Source of the DNA: Lingula anatina
Taxonomy: Eukaryota > Brachiopoda > Lingulata > Lingulida > Lingulidae
DNA: 25,579 nucleotides
Reading direction: 5' to 3'
Assembly (NCBI RefSeq): GCF_001039355.2
Contig: NW_019773870.1
Location: 626,592 to 652,170 of the forward strand
Shown: positions 21,516 to 24,790 of the stretch, piece by piece
Layout: the number at the start of each line of letters is the position of its first letter
Numbering within the stretch: position 1 is the first letter of the stretch
The notes under the pieces: model-generated
What the model saw: only the letters and a program-made list of their open reading frames with translations
The model's database searches: none
Told to the model about the DNA's origin: nothing
Translations under genes and position numbers: made by a program

Positions 21516-22317
21516 GACAGGGCCAGCAACAGGTGCCCCTGCATCAGTATGTCTGGAGCCGGAGATGGGTAGAAATAAATTAAATAAATAAATAAATAAA
21601 TAAATAAACAGGGCCAGCAACAGGTGCCCCTGCATCAGTATGTCTGGAGCCGGAGATGGGTAGAAATAAATAAATAAATAATTAAATAAATAAATAAACA
21701 GGGCCAGCAACAGGTGCCCCTGCTCAGTGTGTCTGGAGCCAGAGATGGGTAGAAATCAATCAGTAAATAAATAGGATCTAACTATAAGGTAAATGAATAA
21801 AATTAAAAGCTGTGTTTTAAGGTGAAATTCTGATATCCAAACATTTTTTATTGCACAGCTCTAGCTGTCACTGTGACAATATGTTGTAATTGTTCCCCAT
21901 CTGACATCATAAGAAAGTAGTAACACAATTATTAAATATTTCTTATGTCAATACTTGCTACTGTATTAGAGTAATTGTCAAATTCATTGCATGTGTGTGT
22001 GTGCACATGCATAGGATAGATTTTTGAATGCACAGGAATAAAGATCATAAAGGTTTTCTCAAATAATTTTAAAACTTGCTTTATACTGTACCACTTGATG
22101 TACTTTTATTTTATATTTCGTATTTCCTAGTATGGTAGCAGCCATAGTCCACAGTTTACTTAGAGACATTCCAGCTGCAGACTGTATCAAATATGGACTT
22201 CTTGCCGCTACCCTCTCACTACAATCCCATCATGCAATAATACCAAGCATGCACCAGAAGTTACAGGAACACAGCATCAAAGACATGAACTGGCAAGACA
22301 GTCACTTAGAGATATGA
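1219..22317 (+). CDS. psuG-psuK: Bifunctional pseudouridine-metabolising enzyme, PsuG-PsuK fusion (14 exons, 5' end outside window)
   Basis: The fourteen exons, each bounded by AG and GT, join without a frame break into 622 codons plus TGA. The N-terminal half resembles E. coli PsuG, pseudouridine-5'-phosphate glycosidase, which reversibly splits pseudouridine 5'-phosphate into uracil and ribose 5-phosphate. Visible matches are [22 protein letters not shown] and GVKSILD. The equivalents of E. coli Lys93, Asp149 and catalytic Lys166 fall at 1272-1274, 2566-2568 and 2617-2619. Glu31 would lie in the missing upstream exons. A linker rich in Pro, Gly and Ser follows (exon 7). The C-terminal half is a pfkB/ribokinase-fold kinase with GGVGRN (exon 8) and GAGD (exons 13-14), expected to phosphorylate pseudouridine. 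Fused proteins of this kind are known, for example in fission yeast. Two antisense genes lie in intron 10. The exon structure was inferred by eye; the product is very secure, individual junctions slightly less so. Confidence 0.93.
1682..1793 (+). CDS. psuG-psuK: psuG-psuK exon 2 ([11 protein letters not shown] motif)
   Basis: The exon starts in phase 0 after a (TTTA)n-derived acceptor tract ending tcttcag, and ends with one base of a split codon before gtgagg. It encodes [12 protein letters not shown] and the strongly conserved [16 protein letters not shown]. Its last 58 bases and donor are copied again at 1860-1916 in the following intron. Confidence 0.93.
1808..2020. repeat. (CA)n microsatellite tracts interrupted by exon-2 copy
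   Basis: Imperfect CA/CG-rich dinucleotide tracts flank the duplicated exon fragment. Several long apparent reading frames here on both strands are only translations of this repeat. Confidence 0.9.
1860..1916 (+). pseudogene. Duplicated 3' end of exon 2 with donor site
   Basis: Fifty-seven bases repeat 1736-1793, followed by the same gtgagg donor and CA tract. One G is lost from the GGGGG run, which shifts the frame, and one T is changed to G. The copy has no acceptor of its own. Confidence 0.9.
2156..2216. repeat. (CA)n microsatellite
   Basis: A pure CA run of roughly 40 bases with a short interrupted continuation, within intron 2 and flanked by pyrimidine-rich CTCT sequence. Confidence 0.9.
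2332..2556 (+). repeat. Degenerate tandem repeat of about 62 bp spanning the exon 3 acceptor
   Basis: Units start at 2332, 2396, 2456 and 2519. Each contains an acc-taaaatgt-ctgtatata-ag-ccctg pattern. The last unit supplies the real acceptor and the first exon bases, and the third keeps an intact tattgtag-ccctg decoy. A weaker unit may precede at 2298. Confidence 0.75.
2549..2655 (+). CDS. psuG-psuK: psuG-psuK exon 3 (catalytic lysine)
   Basis: Acceptor attgtag and donor gtatgt. The split codon plus 35 codons encode [15 protein letters not shown] and [12 protein letters not shown]. The Asp of SADL and the Lys of GVKSILD align with E. coli PsuG Asp149 (metal ligand) and Lys166 (covalent adduct). 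The acceptor lies in the last copy of a degenerate roughly 62-bp tandem repeat. Confidence 0.94.
3106..3261 (-). pseudogene. 3' remnant of a non-LTR retrotransposon ORF2
   Basis: Fifty-two codons on the minus strand read [35 protein letters not shown] and end MVRKG before TAA, then a (TAAG)-like tail. This resembles the C-terminal tail of LINE ORF2 proteins (WTPEGKRKRGRP, TWRRTVEAELKELG, TWGEA, AxDRxxWR). The RGRPxxTWRR stretch is missing, so the copy is deleted internally. Confidence 0.6.
3356..3482 (+). CDS. psuG-psuK: psuG-psuK exon 4
   Basis: Acceptor ttctag and donor gtaagt. It starts in phase 0 and encodes [11 protein letters not shown], then [10 protein letters not shown] and SPAEAARMI, corresponding to the PsuG stretch around ETFGVPLIGYQ to ASEIARAM. 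It ends with one base of a split codon. Confidence 0.92.
3807..3927 (+). CDS. psuG-psuK: psuG-psuK exon 5
   Basis: Acceptor cctccag after a T-run, donor gtaagt. It encodes [12 protein letters not shown] and [14 protein letters not shown], matching the PsuG region GGLVVANPIPEQF to INAAIDQAVAEAE. Both ends are split codons that agree with exons 4 and 6. Confidence 0.92.
4235..4320 (+). CDS. psuG-psuK: psuG-psuK exon 6
   Basis: Acceptor tttttag; donor gtatcc, weaker than the others. It encodes [20 protein letters not shown], matching GKESTPFLLARVAELTGGDS of E. coli PsuG. It ends with one base of the split Asn codon completed by exon 7. Confidence 0.91.
4642..4802 (+). CDS. psuG-psuK: psuG-psuK exon 7 (end of glycosidase, interdomain linker)
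   Basis: Acceptor tctctcag. It encodes [20 protein letters not shown], the C-terminal PsuG helix, then about 32 residues rich in Gln, Pro, Ser and Gly that look like an unstructured linker. The only donor I find that fits phase 0 of exon 8 is gttagt at 4803, giving GRP-VVIGG at the junction. Read without splicing, the frame stops at TGA 4809-4811. A better-looking donor, CAG|gtcagc at 4751, is in the wrong phase. Confidence 0.82.
4803..6042. other. Intron 7, first part
   Basis: AT-rich noncoding sequence with short A and T runs. An in-frame TGA at 4809 follows exon 7 directly. Nothing else is recognised. Confidence 0.6.
6043..6292. mobile_element. PIF/Harbinger-like MITE, copy 1
   Basis: A 244-bp element (6046-6289) has inverted arms of about 65 bp (6046-6110 and 6225-6289, 58 of 65 matching) that start GGCCCCATTC. 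It is flanked by TTA on both sides (6043-6045, 6290-6292), the 3-bp TWA target duplication typical of PIF/Harbinger. There is no coding capacity. Confidence 0.85.
6773..7181. repeat. Direct duplication of about 204 bp around an assembly N
   Basis: Bases 6773-6976 and 6978 to about 7181 are nearly identical, with a handful of substitutions and small differences in a G run, and are separated by one N at 6977. A candidate AATAAA lies just before at 6767-6772. Confidence 0.9.
7182..8021. other. Intron 7, last part
   Basis: Noncoding. It opens with a G-homopolymer zone (about 7175-7195) and contains a TAGTTATTAT-type AT-rich tandem stretch at about 7781-7855. No gene is recognised. Confidence 0.6.
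8022..8243 (+). CDS. psuG-psuK: psuG-psuK exon 8 (start of pfkB kinase domain)
   Basis: Acceptor tatttcag, donor gtaaca; 74 complete codons, phase 0 at both ends. It encodes [13 protein letters not shown], the first strand of a ribokinase fold, and [18 protein letters not shown] with [12 protein letters not shown], which is the pfkB signature 1 region. It follows a 3.2-kb intron. Confidence 0.95.
8659..8787 (+). CDS. psuG-psuK: psuG-psuK exon 9 (kinase domain)
   Basis: Acceptor ttcaag, donor gtgagt; 43 codons, phase 0 at both ends. It encodes [25 protein letters not shown] and ITPEY, consistent with the strand-and-lid part of pfkB kinases that contacts the sugar. Confidence 0.93.
8969..9187. 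mobile_element. Small foldback element (MITE-like)
   Basis: Arms 8969-8993 and 9164-9187 are inverted (CATTCCCAtAGATTTTAGAT), and complementarity continues inward through CCCTGTGGGGAGT. An 11-bp direct repeat, TTTGACTCCAT, lies at 8961-8971 and 9193-9203, overlapping the ends. Part of the interior is related to 19245-19330. Confidence 0.5.
9482..9596 (+). CDS. psuG-psuK: psuG-psuK exon 10 (kinase domain)
   Basis: Acceptor ttcacag, donor gtaaat. It encodes [20 protein letters not shown], the hydrophobic strand and DGN turn of the central ribokinase sheet. It ends with one base of a Val codon completed by exon 11 after a 9386-bp intron that carries two antisense genes. Confidence 0.93.
9597..10415. 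other. Start of intron 10
   Basis: AT-rich noncoding sequence with a GA-rich tract at about 9865-9900. No exon or element is recognised. Confidence 0.6.
10416..10421 (-). promoter_or_regulatory. Candidate poly(A) signal of claudin-like A
   Basis: AATAAA on the minus strand, about 270 bases after the stop of claudin-like A. It is the first canonical hexamer found there. Cleavage is not visible from sequence. Confidence 0.4.
10694..10896 (-). CDS. Claudin-like A exon 3
   Basis: Acceptor ttttacag. It encodes the rest of TM3 ([14 protein letters not shown]), a loop with [14 protein letters not shown]4 ([20 protein letters not shown]) and a short acidic tail ending EAEMK, then TAA. No PDZ-binding C-terminus is obvious. 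Confidence 0.9.
10694..13104 (-). CDS. Claudin/PMP22-like four-transmembrane protein A (3 exons, nested in intron 10)
   Basis: Exons 13104-12846, 11911-11765 and 10896-10694 join through two phase-1 introns into 202 aa. Hydrophobic segments lie at about residues 7-27, 88-110, 128-150 and 167-189. The first extracellular loop has W30, GLW at 46-48, C51 and C69, resembling the claudin W-GLW-C-C signature, although the Cys spacing is wider than in vertebrate claudins. A second-loop RTWMPDPD stretch is shared with paralogue B. Membership of the claudin superfamily is inferred from topology and motif; a junction or channel-accessory role would be a guess. The ATG at 13104 aligns best with paralogue B; an in-frame ATG at 13191 would add 29 residues. 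The gene is antisense to, and inside, an intron of psuG-psuK. Confidence 0.88.
11205..11766. repeat. Degenerate tandem repeat of about 184 bp ending in claudin-like A exon 2
   Basis: Sequences similar to the 3' end of exon 2 and its donor (plus-strand CTGCAGCAATGCTTATTCC at 11766) recur near 11399 and 11583 at about 184-bp spacing. Similar intronic blocks such as GTGGAGGTGATGGCAGG occur near 11205 and 11560. Similarity is modest. An N lies at 11531, and a C homopolymer at about 11270-11283. Confidence 0.45.
11765..11911 (-). CDS. Claudin-like A exon 2
   Basis: Acceptor tttcacag, donor gtttgt. It encodes [20 protein letters not shown] (TM2), a short Cys-Cys loop and the start of TM3 (ISGGISIAA). 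Length 147 bases, phase 1 at both ends. Degenerate copies of its 3' end may lie downstream at a period of about 184 bp. Confidence 0.88.
11992..12076. other. Hairpin of pre-miRNA size in claudin-like A intron 1
   Basis: Arms 11998-12022 and 12046-12070 pair over 25 bp with 3 mismatches, extended by about 6 more pairs outside, around a 23-base loop. I do not recognise a known microRNA seed. It could equally be a small foldback repeat. Confidence 0.4.
12846..13104 (-). CDS. Claudin-like A exon 1
   Basis: It begins [20 protein letters not shown] (TM1) and continues through the first extracellular loop ([19 protein letters not shown]) to LMP. Donor gtaagt lies after one base of the split codon. 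The context before the ATG, AAAG, is a good initiation context. Confidence 0.9.
13105..13974. other. Spacer between claudin-like A and the 3' region of B
   Basis: It holds the probable promoter of A on the minus strand. The 78-codon plus-strand reading frame at 13546-13782 has no recognisable domain and is considered chance. Confidence 0.5.
13402..13474 (-). promoter_or_regulatory. Conserved upstream blocks of claudin-like A
   Basis: GGCTGCCA (13402-13409) and TGGAGGGGTGACAGG (13449-13463) lie 298 and 345 bp from the ATG. The same blocks lie 299 and 342 bp from the ATG of paralogue B. The second block overlaps an imperfect palindrome, GGGTGACA / TGTCACCC (13454-13474). TGACAG is a core for TALE homeodomain proteins, so a binding site is possible but unproven. 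Confidence 0.4.
13975..13980 (-). promoter_or_regulatory. Distal candidate poly(A) signal of claudin-like B
   Basis: AATAAA on the minus strand, about 1.7 kb after the stop of B. A nearer hexamer lies at 15560-15565, so B may have alternative 3' ends. The stretch between them, 13981-15559, is AT-rich and shows no gene. Confidence 0.25.
15560..15565 (-). promoter_or_regulatory. Proximal candidate poly(A) signal of claudin-like B
   Basis: AATAAA on the minus strand, about 135 bases after the TAA of B and next to a short tandem repeat in the presumed 3' UTR. Confidence 0.4.
15579..15695. repeat. 42-bp tandem repeat in the 3' UTR of claudin-like B
   Basis: Three units start at 15579, 15621 and 15664 with the pattern GGTCYTAAAYNCCATTTA. 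A related partial unit lies near 15503. The array begins directly after the stop codon of B. Confidence 0.7.
15700..15935 (-). CDS. Claudin-like B exon 3
   Basis: Acceptor ttgcctag. It encodes [13 protein letters not shown], the [11 protein letters not shown] loop, TM4 ([20 protein letters not shown]) and a basic tail [10 protein letters not shown], ending PPPHM and TAA. Confidence 0.9.
15700..17871 (-). CDS. Claudin/PMP22-like four-transmembrane protein B (3 exons, nested in intron 10)
   Basis: Exons 17871-17601, 16579-16427 and 15935-15700 join through two phase-1 introns into 219 aa. Architecture matches neighbour A: TM1 at about residues 11-31, a loop with W35, GLW 50-52, C55 and C73, then [11 protein letters not shown]2 from WFIAAQW, TM3 around [18 protein letters not shown], and TM4 after [10 protein letters not shown]. 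The tail is longer and ends MGTIPPPHM. The shared [22 protein letters not shown] and RTWMP strings and identical intron phases show a tandem gene duplication. The family assignment is inferred; no specific function can be named. Confidence 0.88.
16427..16579 (-). CDS. Claudin-like B exon 2
   Basis: Acceptor ctcattccag, donor gtaagt. It encodes [20 protein letters not shown] (TM2), a Cys-Cys turn and LSAFLMVCA (TM3 start). Length 153 bases, phase 1 at both ends. A decayed partial copy lies upstream in the intron at 16621-16695. Confidence 0.88.
16621..16695 (-). pseudogene. Partial duplicate of claudin-like B exon 2
   Basis: On the minus strand it reads [20 protein letters not shown], against [20 protein letters not shown] in the real exon, with an in-frame two-codon loss. 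The acceptor AG is changed to GC (ttttggcATGG), so normal use as an exon is unlikely. Confidence 0.85.
16696..17600. other. Intron 1 of claudin-like B
   Basis: AT-rich noncoding sequence. A short stretch near 16890-16930 (TGACAG, TGAACCATGCT) may be a further worn copy of exon 2's acceptor end. Nothing else is recognised. Confidence 0.45.
17601..17871 (-). CDS. Claudin-like B exon 1
   Basis: It starts [16 protein letters not shown] and ends REFLMP plus one base before gtaagt. It encodes TM1 and the first extracellular loop with AGLWEFC and [10 protein letters not shown]. The only upstream in-frame choice is this ATG, which aligns with the start of paralogue A. Confidence 0.9.
18170..18228 (-). 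promoter_or_regulatory. Conserved upstream blocks of claudin-like B
   Basis: GGCTGCCA (18170-18177) and TGGAGGGGGTGACAGG (18213-18228) repeat, at nearly the same distance from the ATG, the blocks found upstream of paralogue A. They may be retained promoter sequence from the gene duplication. Confidence 0.4.
18230..18982. other. End of intron 10
   Basis: Very AT-rich, with TTTA-type low-complexity sequence around 18438-18520. No coding signal is seen before the exon 11 acceptor. Confidence 0.6.
18983..19129 (+). CDS. psuG-psuK: psuG-psuK exon 11 (kinase domain)
   Basis: Acceptor ctcttccag, donor gtgagc. It encodes [15 protein letters not shown] and [14 protein letters not shown], typical of the pseudouridine/ribokinase branch (VWFEPTD and SPNxxEL). 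The phase agrees with exon 10 although the two exons are more than 9 kb apart. Confidence 0.94.
19235..19455. mobile_element. Diverged second copy of the 8969 foldback family
   Basis: CTTGGGGATTCTCACTAAATT and following sequence to the C run (about 19302-19316) match 8989-9045 at roughly 70 percent by eye in the same orientation. A partly inverted partner lies near 19420-19455. The ends are unclear. Confidence 0.4.
19468..19740 (+). repeat. Tandem duplication carrying the exon 12 acceptor, in (ATT)n sequence
   Basis: The acceptor ATACCCTCAG and 37 exon bases are copied at 19604-19650 (34 of 37 identical), 127 bp before the real exon. In the exon phase the copy meets TAG at once. A CTGGGATCAGTCAGGACTCC block recurs at about 19468, 19538 and 19677, with ATT runs between. 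Confidence 0.85.
19741..19913 (+). CDS. psuG-psuK: psuG-psuK exon 12 (kinase domain)
   Basis: Acceptor ataccctcag, donor gtaagt. It encodes [20 protein letters not shown] and [11 protein letters not shown], the helix and strand before the nucleotide site (LGKxGxLL). A decayed copy of the acceptor and first 37 exon bases lies at 19604-19650. Confidence 0.93.
19914..20693. other. Intron 12
   Basis: Noncoding. A possible acceptor at 19987 leads into a frame that stops within eight codons, so no extra exon is called. No repeat family is recognised. Confidence 0.6.
20694..20785 (+). CDS. psuG-psuK: psuG-psuK exon 13 (GAGD catalytic motif)
   Basis: Acceptor cttttccag, donor gtagaa. It encodes [20 protein letters not shown] then VSVSGAGD. 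The Asp codon 20781-20783 is the expected catalytic base of pfkB kinases. The terminal AG joins T of exon 14 to give Ser. The last 48 bases of this exon with its donor seed the minisatellite that follows. Confidence 0.94.
20738..21771 (+). repeat. Minisatellite of 11 exon-13 ends plus (TAAA)n
   Basis: GGGCCAGCAACAGGTGCCCC occurs at 20738 (real exon), 20847, 20968, 21048, 21153, 21254, 21328, 21424, 21519, 21610 and 21701. Each unit has about 47 exon-derived bases with the GAGD codons and a GT donor, then a (TAAA)n tract of variable length, so the period is 74-121 bp. Units from 21424 on form a subfamily (GCATCAGTATG, GGAGATGG). Minus-strand reading frames over this array are repeat translations. 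Confidence 0.97.
21772..22130. other. End of intron 13
   Basis: Noncoding sequence without a recognised element, ending in the exon 14 acceptor. Confidence 0.6.
22131..22317 (+). CDS. psuG-psuK: psuG-psuK exon 14 (last exon, stop codon)
   Basis: Acceptor atttcctag. It completes GAGDS and encodes [30 protein letters not shown] and a polar tail ending SHLEI before TGA 22315-22317. The helix after GAGDS and the AATLS stretch fit the end of a pfkB kinase. Confidence 0.95.
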
Positions 22318-22540
22318 GGACACTACTAGTCTGATCACCTGAATACCACTCACAGAGAGTGGAGACCTCCACCAAGGCAGCTCAGGTCAATTAACGTTCT
22401 TATTTGGTTAATAATTAGTGAATTGATTAATAGAGAGTGGAGACCTCCGCCAAGGCAGCTAAGATCAATAAGTATTAATTAATAAGTATTAATAAGTATT
22501 GTAAATTATTAATTAGTGAATTAATTAGTAAATTAATAAA
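22318..22540 (+). other. 3' UTR of psuG-psuK with candidate poly(A) signal
   Basis: The stretch is noncoding and AT-rich after the stop. The first convincing AATAAA is at 22535-22540. A roughly 29-bp sequence is repeated at 22353 and 22431. The transcript end is inferred. Confidence 0.5.
22353..22460 (+). repeat. Direct repeat of about 29 bp in the 3' UTR
   Basis: GAGAGTGGAGACCTCC followed by NCCAAGGCAGCT occurs at about 22353-22382 and 22431-22460 (period about 78 bp), separated by AT-rich sequence. Confidence 0.85.
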
Positions 22541-22740
22541 ATATAACCAGTTATTATGCTAGCCTATTTCTATAACATATAAAATGTATAATAATTCAAT
22601 ATATAACAAAACAATTTATTCCGTGTCAGTTTTTAAAAACAGTATAACTGCAATCACTGGCTAATTATCATGAACATAAAAATGGTCTGTGTCTACTATT
22701 AAACAGTAAAATGGTCTATGAGAGTATTCACATTGAGTAA

Positions 22741-22903
22741 AGCCGGGGTCTAGCAAGGCCGAGACCTAATTATGGTGGACCTACATGAAAGGAAGACCGC
22801 ATAATCCAGAATGAATGTCATTGAGAGACCATTAAAGGATTAAGCGGTCTTCCTTTCATGTAGGTCTGCCATATTTAGGTCTCGTCCTTGCTAGACCCCG
22901 GCT
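22741..22903. mobile_element. Long perfect-length hairpin, foldback element
   Basis: Arms 22741-22800 and 22844-22903 are 60 bases each, with 56 complementary positions, around a 43-base loop. Two of the four mismatches would be G-U pairs in RNA. A subterminal TAAATATGGCAGACC string resembles the arms of the Harbinger-like elements at 6046 and 23487. No clear target duplication is seen. Confidence 0.85.
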
Positions 22904-23483
22904 CTTCTTGATGTGCATGCTCTCTATGTCTACTAAAAGTAAAATGAATCATTTAACTGATGAAATTTTAAGTGCTTGTCCATAAGAGAACCAACCTGGG
23001 GTGGCAAGGTGAGGATTGGTGAATTTCATGTATTGATGCAAGTAAGAAATTTATTCATGAGTTAGGAATAAATCACAAAAATATTTTGTAAGTGGTAAGT
23101 GGTGGTATATTTCGTGTAAATAGAATAAAAATAGTAAAAACTAAAAAAATTTAAACCTTATAAACATTAAAAAACAATCATTTGGTTTGCCACAGATATA
23201 CAGTGTATGTAGAATTCAGGTAGACACTGGAGGGGCGAATCACACCCAATTATAATACCCCATCAACCGGTTCAATACAAGTAATACAATAACAGGTGAT
23301 GAATTTGTTTTTTGGTGCAATATTTGTCATATACTTTGTAGCAGATTGTACATGAACTGAATTGCATGTATATCTATGTGAGCTAAAGAATTAAATATAT
23401 CTTGGTATGATAAAACATTTTTGCAGTTTTATGTCAAATGTTACAGAGCTGGTGTGGAGGCCCAGGGTGACTCTAATTCTCAA
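22904..23483. other. Intergenic spacer
   Basis: AT-rich noncoding sequence. No feature is recognised. Confidence 0.5.
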
Positions 23484-24238
23484 TAAGCCCATTCAGAATA
23501 AAAGAACCAAGGATCTTCTGATCCACCGGATCAAATTTGGCAGACCGTGCATGAAAGAAGAACCGACTTATCTGCTGATGGTTCTCCTGCCACCGCACGC
23601 TCCGTCCTTGCAGGGGTCTAACAATTTAACCTTGGGAGTCGCGATTTAATCCGTTAAATGGTACCCTCTACCATGTGACATGCCTGCATTTATTATTGTG
23701 GACATTTTTGCTGAGGCAACCCAGTAACGTTTGGACAGATGGGAGCAATTAAATCTGCGCGCGTGCATATGGCGTTGCATCTTCTCCGCAGGAGCTCAGT
23801 GAGAGCTGGGCTTCGCCCCAATGTAATTGATGCTTGTTACATAACCTGCCTTGTCTTGTCTGTCTGTTAAGGGGCTGTTTTTATTGTCACAAATGGGCAA
23901 TCAACTGTTTTAATTACTGTCAAGGGGACTTGACAGGGACTTAATAAGTGACAGTGCCTGAGTAGTTATGCAAACAGTTACAAGTCATGTAATCATCCGT
24001 GAGATTTCAGCACAGGGTCACAGTACAGAGATCAGCCATCTATTGAACTAGAGACATATCTGTTAATATCTAGTGAAAAATCAATCTGTGGCCCTGGTAT
24101 AGGGTAGTTAAATGGTGTGTGTGGAGGTGGGGAGACTGTAAGTGGGTAAGTCGGCTCTTGTTTAATTCATATGGGGTCCGCCATATTTAATCCTTGGATC
24201 AGTTGACAGTCAGATCTTATATTCTGAATGGACCGTAA
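23484..24238. mobile_element. PIF/Harbinger-like MITE, copy 2 (interrupted)
   Basis: Termini GCCCATTCAGAAT and ATTCTGAATGGACCG are inverted, arms are about 90 bp, and TAA flanks both ends (23484-23486, 24236-24238). The interior shares TTTAACCTTGGGAGT and TTTAATCCGTTAAATGG with copy 1 at 6183-6220, so they are one family. A 445-bp insertion splits it. Confidence 0.8.
23653..24115. mobile_element. Nonautonomous DNA transposon inserted in MITE copy 2
   Basis: The insert 23662-24106 is flanked by GTTAAATGG on both sides (23653-23661, 24107-24115). Its ends are inverted: TACCCTCTACCA and, reversed, TACCCTATACCA. MITE copy 1 shows the uninterrupted site. A 9-bp duplication suits Mutator-like elements but does not prove the family. 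There is no open reading frame; a CTGTCAAG-GGGA-CTTGACAG palindrome lies at 23917-23936. Confidence 0.7.
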
Positions 24239-24396
24239 TTCTCAATGTGGGCGGCTCAGGCTTTCACCACAACTGCTCCTCGGAGATGTGAAGGTCATTC
24301 CTAGGAGCTAATCAAAATAAAATATGGAAACGTGGAAACCCTAAAATTTATCAAAGGGTTTCGCTTGTTATAAATGTCTTCTTCTCTCATCGTGCA

Positions 24397-24461
24397 GGTG
24401 AAGTAAAACGCAATCTCAGTGTAAAACAAGACACCTGTAGGCCTACATGGGTTCGAGTTCC
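24397..24461 (+). repeat. Repeat fragment with a tRNA-like B box
   Basis: GGTTCGAGTTCC (24450-24461) resembles a pol III B box. It follows a 33-base sequence (24397-24429) repeated with two changes at 25311-25343. Probably a SINE fragment. Confidence 0.4.
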
Positions 24462-24540
24462 AGGGTGGTTAATTTAATTTTTTTGCTGGAAATCTTAAAA
24501 TTGAATTATGTTAAGTATAAGAGGACACGCGCTTCTACGG

Positions 24541-24790
24541 AAGGTGGCGGTTCAGTTACGGCGCAGTCGGTAGCGTGCATGGTTGCAAAAGAATCATAAT
24601 TGAAGCCACCATCGAACCATGGTGACACAAAGTCACGGGTTCGAGTCCCAGATGGTGATGGTGTATGTCAGTCAGCCACAACAATGACCTGGCCCTGACA
24701 TTGGGCAGTCACCACAACGAATGCAGACACTCGTGAGTCAGGTCAATGAACATTTTGCATGAAGGCTCGGTAGTTTGGTTTCGGTCTGAC
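24541..24790 (+). mobile_element. tRNA-derived SINE-like element
   Basis: A box-like CGGCGCAGTCGG (24559-24570) and B box GGTTCGAGTCC (24638-24648) are spaced more widely than in a tRNA gene. CACCATC and GATGGTG pair around the B-box arm. No complete cloverleaf is found, so it is not called a tRNA. The ends are approximate. Confidence 0.55.

Noticed and set aside
20870-21710. Long minus-strand reading frames with repeated LFIYLFIY blocks, resembling a membrane protein
   Set aside because: They are the antisense translation of (TAAA)n plus exon-13 copies; the apparent repeats are those of the minisatellite.
23407-23649. 80-codon reading frame
   Set aside because: It lies mostly in the MITE copy 2 arm, and no protein family is recognised.
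24556-24655. tRNA gene
   Set aside because: A- and B-box-like motifs are present, but their spacing is too long and no full cloverleaf forms; a SINE fits better.
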